Source: Teratosphaeria epicoccoides
Lineage: Eukaryota; Ascomycota; Dothideomycetes; Mycosphaerellales; Teratosphaeriaceae
Assembly: GCA_021401465.1 (NCBI GenBank)
Contig: JADDMT010000011.1
Location: 425,906-489,905, forward strand
Direction: 5' to 3'
Length of the DNA stretch: 64,000 nucleotides
Part shown: one piece after another, positions 44,457 to 55,281 of the stretch
Layout: each line of letters begins with the position of its first letter
How positions within the stretch are numbered: the first letter of the stretch is position 1
Translations under genes and position numbers: made by a program
The notes under the pieces: generated by a model
Told to the model about the DNA's origin: nothing
What the model saw: only the letters and a program-made list of their open reading frames with translations
The model's database searches: none

Positions 44457-45173
44457 CTACATGAACATCGCGACAGCAATGCCGATAAGCCCCAGGCCCA
44501 TTGCGGCTCCGACAGCAAGCGTACTTGCGGAATTATGATGTGCCTGCGTCCCACTAGGTGCCGGCGGATTATTCGTTGCAGCGACGTTGGTGTTTGATGA
44601 TGCGGACGCGGAAGTGGAAGCGAAAGCTGTACTGGTGATCACACTCGTACTGCCACTCACCGTCCCGGCGGGTAGCGTCGTAGTCGTGAGCAGCGTCGAG
44701 GTCATGGAATTTGGTAATGTTGTGCTGTTATGCAAACCTGAGCAAGGGAAGTTCGCAGATGTGAAATTCGACAGAGTCTCGTTGAGACCACCGCGCGGCC
44801 TGGGATGTCTTGGCTGACAGCAGATCCATTTGATTTCGACTTCGCCAATCGCGACGCTTTTGCTCGAATTGAGAGAGACGGTATGGAGCGCGCTTGGGTT
44901 TCCGCCGGTCTCGAAGAGGCATTCGACGTCGCTTATACCATCCCAGGATGCGGATGCAGAGAGAAAGATGGAAGTGGCGTATGTATCTGCAAGAGAGACA
45001 TTCTGGCCCCATTTGGTGTAAGTGAGAGACGAGAAAGAAGTGAGGGTGCCGTTGAGAGAAGTCGAGGAGAAGTTGATCGTTGCGTTCGGATTTCGCAAAG
45101 TGAATGGCCATATGCGAGTTGTGTTACTTGGAGCGCAAGAAGCGGCGCCGGGAACAGCGGCGAGGAGCGACAT
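44457..45173 (-). CDS. putative GPI-anchored Ser/Thr-rich surface protein
   Basis: The frame is open from 45242, with a second ATG at 45173 (MSLLAAVPGAASCAP). Splice boundaries are not required but cannot be ruled out near 44810, where the frame passes through an Arg/Pro-rich patch. The protein has an ectodomain of about 130 residues with many N-x-S/T sites and a few cysteines (ECLF, WICC, FPCSG). A Ser/Thr/Ala-rich stalk follows (TTTTLPAGTVSGSTSVITST). The C-terminus is hydrophobic (STLAVGAAMGLGLIGIAVAM) with small residues before it, as in GPI-attachment signals. The N-terminal signal is weak, so the true start may be in a missed upstream exon. No family was recognised. Confidence 0.6.
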   Translation of the reverse strand: MSLLAAVPGAASCAPSNTTRIWPFTLRNPNATINFSSTSLNGTLTSFSSLTYTKWGQNVSLADTYATSIFLSASASWDGISDVECLFETGGNPSALHTVSLNSSKSVAIGEVEIKWICCQPRHPRPRGGLNETLSNFTSANFPCSGLHNSTTLPNSMTSTLLTTTTLPAGTVSGSTSVITSTAFASTSASASSNTNVAATNNPPAPSGTQAHHNSASTLAVGAAMGLGLIGIAVAMFM

Positions 45174-45799
45174 ATTACTGGATCTCGTTGTGGTTTTATC
45201 GCGGTCCGAGATGCGCTGGAAGATCTGTGATATGTGTTGCAACTATGCGATCAAGGCGTTGACCGTTTGCAGATGAGGAAAATGCTGCCAGCCGTGTCCG
45301 CAGTTCCGCAGCGACGGACTGGGTATATGCAGCTTTGAAAACCTGTGGGCTTGTTGGTTTTATTTACAGATCGCGGCCACGAGCACAAGGAGTAGTTGTG
45401 GCACTGCGCGGGAGGAGCGACTGCGCGTGTGCGCTTTCCCGCTTTAGGCCGCTGGCTTGCACAGCTTGGCTGAATGTTCGTTCCGATGAACTTCTGCCGA
45501 GCTGTTTGCGGAAGGCGCACGAGGCACTGTTCTCAGTCGTTCTGTTATTCCATATTGGGCTGCAGTGCGGTTGATTTGAAGAGCCGTGGCTTGGTCATCT
45601 GACACCGGCGCATTTCCCACTTCGATGTTGAACGTGTTGCACAGCACACATTTGCAATGGTCGCCATCCAGTGCTTCGCACAAATTGTGGTTGCACAGTC
45701 CAAGGCCGGTCCCTTTGCTGTAGTGGGACGTAATCAGGCTATGCAGCACTTTACCGCATGATTGGAACATGACATCGCCTTCCATGATATCACCTGTCC
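45174..45799. other. intergenic, no supported gene
   Basis: A minus-strand frame at 45803-45444 contains several cysteines and histidines (DGDHCKCVLCN) but has no start context or neighbours that support it. I leave it uncalled. Confidence 0.4.
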
Positions 45800-47062
45800 T
45801 CACTCCATACCTTCCATGAGGCTGGCTCTGTCGAGGATCATGCCCCTCATACCAGCGAAATCCCTCAAATCATCCCAATCAGCGCCCTCTTCCTCTCCTC
45901 TCTTCTCCACATTCGAGAAACCCCACTTGCCCGCCACCTTGTCAAGTGCCGCCCTCTCCTCTTCCCTCACCCAGCGTTCCCACAAAGGCACACCTTGCGC
46001 CCACGTCACCCTGTCCATCTGATCATTTGCAGTCGTGACAGCCACGTAGCCAATAGTGGAGATGTGCACGACGTATGCCATGATGCCTGCAAAAGCGACA
46101 GCGGTAGCGGCTCCAGGATCCATCGTGTTCTGGAAGGCGGAAAATTGAGTGGAAAGTGTGTAGGCGGCTAGTGGAGCTATGCCGATGCCGGCGATTGGAA
46201 CCATTGCTTGACGGAGGATTTTACTCTTCTTGAACGCGGGTGTGCAAAAAGTGGTATCAATGATGTCAATAGCCAGGCGCAGATTGTGGGCATTGATGGC
46301 AGAGTCTAGGGCCACGTTAGCGGAGTTGGAGTCGATGGCCGCGTTGATCTTGTCCGGAGACGCATCCACATATCTGATCCCATAGCTGCCTTGCTGTGGG
46401 GTAGGCTTGTAAGCATAGAGCTGGAAGATATCCGGGAAGCTGGATGGTTGGTGTAGCAATGTTTGTAGGTTTACGTATGACTTTAAAACGGCAGGTGTTA
46501 TGAAGACATTTGGATGTTTCAGCAGCTCCTCAGCCTTCTCACTGATGAGGTTTAGTACAGAGGATTTGCTGACGAATGCCGGGTATGATCGGGCGTTGAC
46601 AGAGCCCAGCAGTGCAGATGTTGCCGATGTGCTCTCTTGTGGTTTTCCATTCGCGGAAGCACTGCTGATTGTCTGTTCGTCTATAAGGCTCCGGGCGAGG
46701 CCTTCCAACTGCTCAAGCACATAGAGCACTCGTTGCTCCTCCGGGATCTTCCCATCTTCAGGCCTCAGCGCTGAGTTGCTGAGCTCGAAGATGCGACTGT
46801 GCATAGCATTGAGATCTTGCGCAGAGACTGTATGAGCACTTCTGGCCGCCAGAATGAGCGACTCGAGGACCTTCACATCTTGATATCGCGGTGCTGCAGC
46901 ACTGGTCCTAGTGACTCGTACGCGTTCGTTGTGTGCCCGTGCGGATGTAGGTCTTCGTCCGGTCAATTGGTGGATCGGGGCTGCAACTCGTGATATCGGA
47001 GTTTGCTTCGTTTGGCGCAAAGCGCTCAGGCAGTCCTTACATATTGTTCGCCTGAGCTCCAT
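45800..47062 (-). CDS. predicted mitochondrial membrane protein, conserved in fungi
   Basis: This is a single exon of 420 aa. The N-terminus is basic without acids (MELRRTICKDCLSALRQTKQ), like a presequence. The central region is helical. Two hydrophobic segments near residues 290-315 and 325-350 (QAMVPIAGIGIAPLAAYTLS, then VAFAGIMAYVVHISTIGYVA) suggest an inner-membrane protein with both ends on the same side. The C-terminal block WVREEERAALDKVAGKWGF, then MRGMILDRASLMEGME, is the most conserved-looking part. I know of unnamed orthologues in filamentous fungi but no assigned function. Confidence 0.8.
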   Translation of the reverse strand: MELRRTICKDCLSALRQTKQTPISRVAAPIHQLTGRRPTSARAHNERVRVTRTSAAAPRYQDVKVLESLILAARSAHTVSAQDLNAMHSRIFELSNSALRPEDGKIPEEQRVLYVLEQLEGLARSLIDEQTISSASANGKPQESTSATSALLGSVNARSYPAFVSKSSVLNLISEKAEELLKHPNVFITPAVLKSYVNLQTLLHQPSSFPDIFQLYAYKPTPQQGSYGIRYVDASPDKINAAIDSNSANVALDSAINAHNLRLAIDIIDTTFCTPAFKKSKILRQAMVPIAGIGIAPLAAYTLSTQFSAFQNTMDPGAATAVAFAGIMAYVVHISTIGYVAVTTANDQMDRVTWAQGVPLWERWVREEERAALDKVAGKWGFSNVEKRGEEEGADWDDLRDFAGMRGMILDRASLMEGME

Positions 47063-47839
47063 AATAGCGATGTGGCAGTCGGAACGCCCATGGGCCGTCT
47101 CTTACATTGAATGTTTGTAAACTCCCGAGCTCAATCGGCAATCAAGTTCCGCCGATGCCGGCCCATGACTGCACCCGTGACCTTTCTTGGAGGTAGCGTG
47201 AAACCTAGACATCATCTCAAGAGCCTTCGCTGCTCTATACGGGCGGCCCGTCTTCATACTGTTCGAGCGGCGGGTTTATCTCAGGTACATAAAGCTAACA
47301 GATTGCAGAAACGCTTAGTGTGATGTCTTGAATTTCCACACAAAGCGGTGAGACGGATTCCTATTCGCTTGATCTCTGGTAAGCCTTGTCCGCGTGTAAT
47401 GACCTCCTTTAAGTACCACTACGGCCAATTGAGAAGAGGAGGCAGACGAACATTAAAGAAAACGAAAGAAACATAGTGCTTCTTGTGATGGCATTATTGC
47501 CTTTGTGACTTCATTAGATACTGTTGTGTACACCATCAAGGAACATCAGCCCATTCCCTCCGATCTTCTTGTGCTTTTTCCCGCTGCTGAACAACGTTGC
47601 TGCTGGCTTCCCTGTCTCATTCAAACAGTTATTTTCCTAAAACAAGTCATAAGCCAATGTCTACAAATCTTCGACCACTTTCTGACTCGCGCACCAGAAC
47701 ACATCATGAGGACAGGAAATGGTGCTGGGACCAACTACAAGCCCGCCAACAAGATCCCTTACCACCTGACTTCCAGCTTTGGTAGGATGTATCTCGAGCT
47801 ATCGGAAGGCATGCCGCAGTGACGCCTCGCAAGCAACGA
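47063..47839. other. no gene supported
   Basis: This holds the upstream region of the mitochondrial protein gene and then DNA with only short, motif-free ORFs. Confidence 0.5.
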
Positions 47840-49015
47840 TCAACAATGGCCAGCGCGCTCTTGCATGGCGTGAAGAAGGTACACGTTCACCAGGTAGTGT
47901 GCAGAGCTCATGGAGACCAAGGTGATTCCGAAACCTGTGAAGATCCCAGGTGCAGCTTGCAATTGCCAAGAGATGGCCTGATCATACGTCCAAGCGGACC
48001 AGATCAGACCTGCCGCCAACAACACCGATCCGAGAATGACTGGTTCAGCAGCTTATTGGTGGCCTGGCGTCCGCCGTTGTAATCGATACTGTAGAAAGCC
48101 TGTAAGAAGCGAGCAAGGACGATGCCAACCAGCAGGTGGAGGAATGGCAAGCTCGCCAGAATAGCGGGCATGCCGCGGCTCTTGCAAAATGCGTACGGGT
48201 AGATTGTAAGCGTGAGGTGGAGAATCAATACACCAGTGACATGTGCACAGAGAAGACACAGAGCACGAGCTGCAAAGCCAGCATTTTTGCCGGCTTCGTC
48301 AAGTATTTCTCCACGAGCGCATGGATATCGGCCGATATCCCCTCGCGCTTCGCGGGTAACGTCCGGTCCGCAGTCGTCAGCCGCAGCGCATGCGCCTTGC
48401 GTCGCAGCAGGACGGGCTCAGCAGTCCCCAGCGTACAGAGGATGTAAAGTAGACCGAGCCCAAGGCCCACGAAGAGTGTGACCCATGCAGTCCCGCGCCA
48501 GCCTAAACGCTCGGTACTTATGCTGGCAAGGACAGGACCTGTGACGGGTCCGCAGAATACGCGGAGACTGAAGACGCTGGTTCGATCGGAAAATCGACAT
48601 CCAATTCCGTAATGATTGCGAGCGGCGTGTAACCAAGAGGAGGAAGACGGCATAGCCCAGGAAGAGGGGCGAAGTGCGTCCATACAACTGAGATGCCGGT
48701 CCCTGGGAGTGCGTCAGCACCTTGACTACATGGCAATGCGCATGACCACATTCAAACACAGACCATTGGTCCGAGAGCGAATCCGGCGACGTACGGACCG
48801 GAATCCAGCACGGAGACATTTTGTGATATGCCCAGCTCGCTTTGAAGATCGTGCAACGTAGCTGAGACGTTGTTACGGCTGAAGGAATCCACGGAAATGA
48901 TCAGTGTCGTAACAACGACGATCGTCCATTTTCGCAACTCTGTCCAGTTGTACGGCCGCTCAGGATCCTGTTCACCAGTCCAGTCCACGATGACGGAAGC
49001 TGAGGTGTAGGACAT
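47840..49015 (-). pseudogene. frameshifted MFS transporter relic
   Basis: Pieces of a DHA1-type transporter lie in order on the minus strand but in changing frames. WTGEQDPERPYNWTELRKWT and the first helix run from 49015. QLYGRTSPLFLGYAVFLLL is near 48670. LGWRGTAWVTLFVGLGLGLL and AEPVLLRRKAHALRLTTADR run to 48225. LTIYPYAFCKSRGMPAILAS follows after a shift at about 48228, and VILGSVLLAAGLIWSAWTYD after another at about 48020. The shift near 48228 falls where the protein should read straight through. Introns cannot explain all of the changes. The first exon is intact, so decay may be recent. Confidence 0.72.
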
Positions 49016-50842
49016 GTCGGAAGTCTTTGTTCCATAGCTTGGCTAAAGTATACTGTCGACGTCCAGCCCGTCCTCTGGCGGTGGTCGTCGAAGCTAAGAT
49101 ATGTACCGCACTTATGATCAAGCGCTGATTTCTTTGCACGTGGCGCAGCCCGATCGATTCCAATGTCAGACATTCCACCAACAGGGCTTGTCTGCAGAGA
49201 GATTCACCGGTGCGCACACGGTCAAGCGAGAAGTCTTGCTTCTTAAGATACCTTCCAAGTCAGGAAAGTTCCTAGCCGAAAATCAGACCGGTGCTTGTAC
49301 AGCCAAGAGGTAGCTTACATTGCCTTTGGGAGCCGGGGTGGCAGACACTTACTGTAGATTGTGGTGCTCAATGCCGTGGTTTGGTTACGATTGGTCTTGT
49401 CTTGCAATTTGCAGTGGCAAAGAATGAGAACAGAATGCCGAGATGCTATCAGTACCGAATAGTCCGCAAGCAAGCTCGTGGCTTCGGCCAAAAGGGTGAA
49501 CGTAGCACAGTGATGCCTCTAGCAACCCAAACGAATAAGCATTGAAGAAAGTCTTCTCGGCAGATGCATGATCGACTTTGCATGGGTCAGTGAGCGCTGC
49601 GAGACGGCACATTGCAGAAAGTCCATAAGATGAACGACGCTGGTGAAGCCTACGCATAATGCATGTGGCGGGAAGCTCTGCGAGACGGCATGTTCAAAAA
49701 CTCCAAAAGCTCAACAAAGCTAAAGGATTCGATGCGGCTTCATACGACCGCCCTGCGTAGTCTCAAATTGTGGCCCGGGGCAGCAATATCGCTTTCAGGT
49801 CGCTTTTCGTCGAGTGAGAGATGCCGTAAGCCGCTCATTTTGGTATCCCATGGATGAATTCCGCGCCGATGCTCTCCAGGACGGGCTTAGAAGGCAATCA
49901 TATGGCACAGTGCATACGACTTGGTCAACGCAGTCACTCGATGGCCACGCATGGGGTTACAGAAATGGATCGCTGCGACCAGTATCGATATAATCGGCCG
50001 ATAGGGTTTCTCCAAACGCTTCAATGCGCTCGAGAATCCAGCAGCCGAGCTCCCGCGCGCCTACCTCGGCGTGTTCAAAAGCAGCAAGCGAGGTCAGAAC
50101 ACCTTGTATGCCGCTGCTATCATCCGACCAAATTATGGGGGGGAGTGCATGACACCAGCTCAAATCTGTGGCACTGCAAGGCCAGCTGATACGTAAGTCG
50201 TCTACTCGCCCTGGGCGCTTGGGCGCGACCCGAAGCATTGGGGAGCAGATTCAAGGGGTTCCAGACCAGAGCGATGGCTGGGAAAGAAAAATAGTGGTGC
50301 TGATAATGCCCGTTCTGTCGTCACTTCCGGTGCCGGACCCAGGAGATGTATAGGCGAGATGTACGCGAGAGCTCAGACGAGGTGCCTGATTGCAGGTCTG
50401 GGCAGGTTCGAATTTTCACCTCTCGAACCAGAGAAAAAATCAGATGAAGGCCGGGGAATCGGTGATCAAGCTGCCCTGACGCTGTCCAGAATCCTCGAGG
50501 GGCGGAGGATCAACGCCGCAGAGGGTGCGGACTGGTAAGATGGAGGTGGCGATGGAGCGGACGTGAAGTGGGATCGTCGTTCAACATGGCAGCTTTATAG
50601 CGTCAGTGAATTCAACGATTGATTGATCAATTCATGCACGATCCGGAGCCAGATTACTCGAAGTTGAGTTGAGTACCCAGATCTCGCTACACTTGCCACA
50701 TCGAGCGGGCGCCGGAATTTGCCACCTCATGCCGATCTGATGCGATCACGCTCACTCCGCTCAACCACTGACAACCTGACCGCCTGCATCCGCCACTCTT
50801 CCCTGTGCGTGAGCACACAAATTCCAGCATTCGTCAGGCATC
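49016..50842. other. 1.8 kb without a supported gene
   Basis: A minus-strand frame 50238-49957 (LAAFEHAEVGARELGCWILE, ending TGRSDPFL) looks like the C-terminus of a regulatory protein, but its upstream part is interrupted by stops. It may be a relic. Bases 50407-50431 form a 7-bp inverted repeat (GGTTCGA and TCGAACC around an 11-nt loop). Nothing else is supported. Confidence 0.4.
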
Positions 50843-52198
50843 ATGCCGCCTATATCGGGCATGATGCACTGGCATCATTACCTACCACGTATAGCGAAGA
50901 CAGTCAAAAATGCCATCTCGAAAGCTGCCCGGACACTTGACAACCAAATCGGTCCACAAGCCAAACTAGAGCCTGTTCTGGTGCGCAACACCCCCAAACA
51001 ACCAACACATCCACTAGCTCGCATCAGGCAGAGCCAGTCGCGGTTGTACTCCACCACCAGACGCAGCGTCGACCGTACTGTCCGCACCTTCACGAGCTCC
51101 GTCTCGGGCCGCGCTGGTGTCAAGTACGATCGTGCTTCCTTCCCAAGGAGCAGGACGAGCGCAAGCGTTGCCCAGTCGTCCGGACGTGCACCGTTTGCGC
51201 ACACATTGCGCCCGAACCTTACGGGTGGAGCGCTTGGTCGGACGGCGGGTGGCTATACGCTGGGATCTGGTAGAGTGGGTGGTGCGAGGTACTTCTCGCA
51301 TGGACCGGCTTGTCAGGCACAAGTCGTGCAGAATGTCTCTCAAGCAGTGAGAGCATTCTTTATCGGGGGGCAAAAGGCGCAGTTCGATGGCGTGTCTTCG
51401 CGCGGTGAGAAGCGCTACAAGCCCGCAAGTGCTTTGCAACAAGAGACTGGTAGCAGGATGCGGGATCTGCCGAAGGCTACACCAGGTTCATATGTGGACT
51501 TCCGCATCAACCCGACGGTCACCGCACTTGCTCCCATGACGGCCATCGTCGGCTTGGAGGAGTCAAGTCCGCTGCCAAATGATCATCTCAACACTGATGG
51601 CTTGCTTGACGTATTATCCACGGATTTCAGCCGTGCGCTGAAAGATCTGGCAACCACGCTTAATGACCTTCGGCGCCTGTCAGCTCTCGGCGATCTGCCC
51701 ATCACTTATGAAGGCCAGTACCTGCGCATTCACTTCCCGGGCGTGGATGCGGCAGCTGTCGAGCGGCTCTGTGAGGAGCTGAACGTGACCCGCGGCACAG
51801 TAGCCCAAGACGAATCGTTCGACACTTTTGCTGGCACCGAGATCGCTTTGCTCTTTCCTTTCGCGCCAACAAGCGCAGCGGTTTCTGAGCAAGATGATTG
51901 TGGTAGCTTCTACGAGCAGCCACTGCACAGCAAAGGCCATCCTGCTGAAAGCAGTAGCCTGTTCTCGACCTCGCAATCACCAGCCTATTCTATCCAGTCA
52001 GCACATTCAGACTCGGATCAAGAGGAGGTGATGCTCGAGGAGGATTCATGGCACTCTCCTGATTATGGCTTCCAGTCCGTGCACTCGAGATCAGGCAGTA
52101 GCGAGTACAAGAGTGGAAAGAATAGCCCGCTCGAATACCAGGGCTTTGAAGGCATCTATCGCTTCATTGAAGAGCTTGACTCCGTCAGGCGGCGATAA
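50843..52198 (+). CDS. conserved filamentous-fungal protein (often labelled CK2 beta-2)
   Basis: This is a single exon of 451 aa starting MPPISGMMHWHHYLPRIAKT. The basic N-terminal 150 residues contain RLYSTTRRSVDR and ARYFSHGPACQAQVVQNVSQ, like mitochondrial import sequence followed by a conserved block (AVRAFFIGGQKAQFDGVSSR). A second conserved stretch is TPGSYVDFRINPTVTALAPM, and a third is LSTDFSRALKDLATTLNDLR, then SALGDLPITYEGQYLRIHFP. The C-terminus is acidic and Ser-rich. Orthologues in Aspergillus and relatives are commonly annotated casein kinase II beta 2 subunit, from memory. I see no CK2-beta zinc finger, so I would not transfer that function. Confidence 0.8.
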   Translation: MPPISGMMHWHHYLPRIAKTVKNAISKAARTLDNQIGPQAKLEPVLVRNTPKQPTHPLARIRQSQSRLYSTTRRSVDRTVRTFTSSVSGRAGVKYDRASFPRSRTSASVAQSSGRAPFAHTLRPNLTGGALGRTAGGYTLGSGRVGGARYFSHGPACQAQVVQNVSQAVRAFFIGGQKAQFDGVSSRGEKRYKPASALQQETGSRMRDLPKATPGSYVDFRINPTVTALAPMTAIVGLEESSPLPNDHLNTDGLLDVLSTDFSRALKDLATTLNDLRRLSALGDLPITYEGQYLRIHFPGVDAAAVERLCEELNVTRGTVAQDESFDTFAGTEIALLFPFAPTSAAVSEQDDCGSFYEQPLHSKGHPAESSSLFSTSQSPAYSIQSAHSDSDQEEVMLEEDSWHSPDYGFQSVHSRSGSSEYKSGKNSPLEYQGFEGIYRFIEELDSVRRR

Positions 52199-52972
52199 GC
52201 CATGATGCGACGGAGTTGAACGAAAAGGCTACTATGGTCAAGAATGATATTCCATCTCCAGCGTTCTGATCACTGAGCGTAACCAATTCCTATATGACGA
52301 GCACTTTACAAATGTCATTCACGGTCGACTACGCCGTTCATCATGATTCGTTGTAAATTGTCGAGCAGACAGTGGCTTGTGCTTGGAATGAAAGTGTTGC
52401 ATGCTGATAAGATTCACGGTGTGATGAGTACATCTCACGGACCCTTACCGAGGTTTGACCAAACATGATGCGGCCAGCTCGACGTAAAGGGAAGGCACGT
52501 CTTTTTTAACATTGGGCGAAGAGGAATATCATGCTGGCGTCTGACGAAACCGCTAGATTGCTGACAGCTGTACATGACGACGGTATGACATATAGCGCTG
52601 TGCCGACAGCTGAGATTGCTCTGTTGCCCCACTTAGCATTGGTAAACCTGTCAGTCAATCGTGGAGTCAGGCAGTTGACGTGGAACTTAGCACTTGGAAA
52701 CAGACACCTTCTCGAGGAGTCCACAGCATCGTCATTCGAGCGACTGTGCCAATAGCCAAGCGGACGTATCAATGACAATTCCATACCAACGAGTTAACCC
52801 CTAATGGATCAACGGAGCTACTGCTCGCAACTCGGTATATCACCGAACTGTTTGAATGCCTGCTCGTAGCTTGCAGAACACAGCCCGCCGGTCTTCTCTA
52901 TTCTGGTTCACTCCAGAATGCACTTCGCTCCTTCCTCTCCTTGCTCTCTCTCCACTTTCCCCAGACTCCGAT
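52199..52972. other. intergenic, no supported gene
   Basis: A plus-strand frame at 52531-52755 and its minus-strand mirror have no recognisable content. I see nothing else here. Confidence 0.45.
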
Positions 52973-53284
52973 CTACACCCGCCGCCAAAGCCTCCCCTTT
53001 ACCCTAAACCTCTTCCTCTTCCCATTCCCCACCGGACCTGGACTCTCGCTCTCATTTGAACGGCAACTCTTACTCGGAGTCTCCCACTCATAAACGTGCG
53101 TGCGGTACTTTCCCCCCTCACCACATCCACCGTGAGACAACTGTTCATTGCAACTAGGACAGGCGGTTTGTGTCGGGGTGATCGGGGTGAAATGGGAAGT
53201 GCAGAGCGGTGCGCGTGCGCATTTGGCGAATTTGACGAAGACGTTGTGGTGGCAGGTGTGGGTGAAAGGCATGAGGTGGCACAT
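52973..53284 (-). CDS. small cysteine/histidine-rich protein, 103 aa
   Basis: This is a single ORF from ATG 53284. The first half is dense in Cys and His: MCHLMPFTHTCHHNVFVKFA, then KCARAPLCTSHF, then TACPSCNEQLSHGGCGEGG. A paired C-x-x-C and regular spacing suggest zinc binding. The second half is basic (VGNGKRKRFRVKGRLWRRV). I have seen short fungal proteins with this C-x(n)-H-x(n)-C layout, but they are uncharacterised. There is no signal peptide, so it is probably intracellular. The evidence is composition only. Confidence 0.5.
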   Translation of the reverse strand: MCHLMPFTHTCHHNVFVKFAKCARAPLCTSHFTPITPTQTACPSCNEQLSHGGCGEGGKYRTHVYEWETPSKSCRSNESESPGPVGNGKRKRFRVKGRLWRRV

Positions 53285-53547
53285 TTTTTTCCTGTTAGGA
53301 TGATTGAAGATTGGTCTAGGGATTGGACGACTGGTGCTGTGGTGATTGAGGATACTTATCTGTAGAAGATCAATGAAGGCATGTTCCCGTGTCCGAAAAG
53401 AGCAAACAGATGTGACAGATACACCATTGAGGTCTTTTCATGATGCCAGCCTCACTCAAGACTGAGTGTCTTGCTTGCTTTGGCTGCTTTGTGGTCTCTG
53501 ATGGTTTCAGATGAAGTGTGTAGCCCGTGCAGATACACGTAGCGACC

Positions 53548-54467
53548 CTATTTCCCAGAAGTGGTCAGCTTCTCGACGCCCTGCTTCACACCCTGCAGGC
53601 CCGCATGAAGGTAAGAGCCCCTCGCATTATCAACGGCAGCACCAAAACCATTGCTGAGCGCCGCAACATCGCTCATGGTGTTGACCATGTTAAACCCTTG
53701 ATCCGCATACTTCCTCGCAATCTCACCAGAGGGACACCAGATAGCCGACATCTTCCCGGCAGCATGCGCTGCTTCGTGGATTTTGGCGATGGCCTGTTCG
53801 AGCTCTGGTGCTAATTTGTTCGGGTCGGTCATCACCTGACCAATGGAATTGCCCAGGTCAGTGGGACCAACGAGAAGTACGTCGATGCCAGAGACGGCAG
53901 CGATCTCGTGTACAGCTTCCAATGCCGTAGCTGTCTCAATCTGCAATATGACCACCGTAGCATCGTTGGCTTGCTGGTAGTATTGCAATTTTCCGATATC
54001 TGTTCCGAACTTTTCCATCGAGAATGGGCTTCCGAATCCTCTGTTACCTGTTGGTGGGAACTTGGAGGAGGCGGCCACATTCTTGGCGTCTTCGACTGTG
54101 CGGACGAGTGGCACCATTATGCCGTGGGCACCAGCATCCAGAGCACGCTTGATCATCCAGTGCTGACCTTCAGCTACTCGCACAACGGGTGAAACACCGC
54201 AAGCTGCGATTGCCGCTACGCATTCATGCATTGAGTGGTCGGAGATGTTTCCGTGTTCGGTATCTACACAAATCCAGTCCAGGTGAGAGTTGCTCCGACA
54301 GAGGGTGCGGCTGAGGTTAGAGCCAGGGAGCATCTGGAAGAAGTCAGTTTGTTTTAGTCCTCCTCAGGCTACCAGTGGCTCGATCCTGAGAAGCAACATA
54401 CCTGCCATCCTCCGAAAGTCGTCTTCCCACTTTTGAGCGCTAGCTGGAGGCGATTGGCTGCTTGCAT
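53548..54467 (-). CDS. HpcH/HpaI-family aldolase
   Basis: Exon 1 (54467-54402, 22 codons: MQAANRLQLALKSGKTTFGG) and exon 2 (54333-53548) flank a 68-bp intron (GTATGT, AACTGAC, TTCCAG). The product is 283 aa. It has a TIM-barrel fold of the pyruvate/phosphoenolpyruvate superfamily. Visible motifs are LDWICVDTEHGNIS, VVRVAEGQHWMIKRALDAGA, GIMVPLVRTVEDAKNV, TVVILQIETATALEAV with the metal-binding Glu, and VLLVGPTDLGNSIG with the metal-binding Asp. The family does reversible class II aldol cleavage of 2-keto-hydroxy acids, usually releasing pyruvate. No catabolic cluster is nearby, so the substrate is open. Confidence 0.93.
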
Positions 54468-54679
54468 TTCTGCAAAGACTCAGCCTATGCTTTCCGAATG
54501 GCAGGTCGATACTTCGCACGTTAAACGTGGGCGCCCGGGTCACTGATGCTATTCATCTCCACGACCCGCAAGCGCCTATCAAGTCCGACATCACATCCCG
54601 CAATTCTGACGCAGCCTCGCAGCCCCCGCGTCGATCGGCGTAGGCCTGAACAGGCAAGAGCGTTCTCAGCGTACAACGC

Positions 54680-55053
54680 TCACCCCATGTTACCTTCGAC
54701 CTCGTCCATAGCTTTCTCGACTTCTTGTTCAGTGAAGCGATGCATGAGCTTGCGAGATCTTTCAGAAGTTTCCGAAGCGTCGTTGCGGTCGAAGTGGACC
54801 TGGGCCACCGTGAGTATCGATCCTTATGACGAAGGAGTTGTTAGGCGTGGCATACCACTGGAGTATCAAACTCATACAACGCCTTCCATCTGTCTTGACC
54901 GCGCGCCATCACGTCGACCTCCTTGAAGTCGAAGTGTCGCCGATCCCAGACCTTTGACAGAACTGCTTTTACATCGACGCATAGACCACAATTGGCTCGC
55001 GTGAAGAATGTGAGACGCAATGCGTGCTGCCACAAGACTGATGTTGCTCTCAT
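54680..55053 (-). CDS. glutaredoxin-like thiol protein (DUF836, YDR286C type)
   Basis: Two exons are 55053-54856 and 54799-54680, total 105 aa. The 56-bp intron (GTATGC/GCCCAG) joins YEFDTPV to VHFDRNDASETSERSRK. The redox motif C-G-L-C stands in LTFFTRANCGLCVDVKAVLS. The rest, DFKEVDVMARGQDRWKALYE and the cis-Pro TPV, fits a thioredoxin fold. Length is close to yeast YDR286C (114 aa). It is likely mitochondrial or cytosolic; function is unknown in any fungus as far as I know. The intron is required: without it the frame stops right after VVCHA. Confidence 0.85.
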
Positions 55054-55281
55054 CTTCCTCTCATCTCACACGCAAATGGTGATGATGCCTGCGATGGGTT
55101 CATACAAAGGATTGTAATAATACTAGATGGGAAGGAACTAACCTTGGAAGCACGCTCCTTGGCTTCAGTCGCGAGGGAATAAGCTCGCTTGGCGCTAGTG
55201 AGCTTCTAGAAATCGTGAGAAGATCATTTGAAGCTCCTGATGGGCGATTTCATCTTTCCTTCTTCCGTGTAGTCGGTGGCG

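Noticed and set aside
50405..50431. GGTTCGA-containing hairpin as a tRNA T-arm
   Set aside because: No acceptor, D or anticodon arms fit around it; the loop and spacing are wrong.
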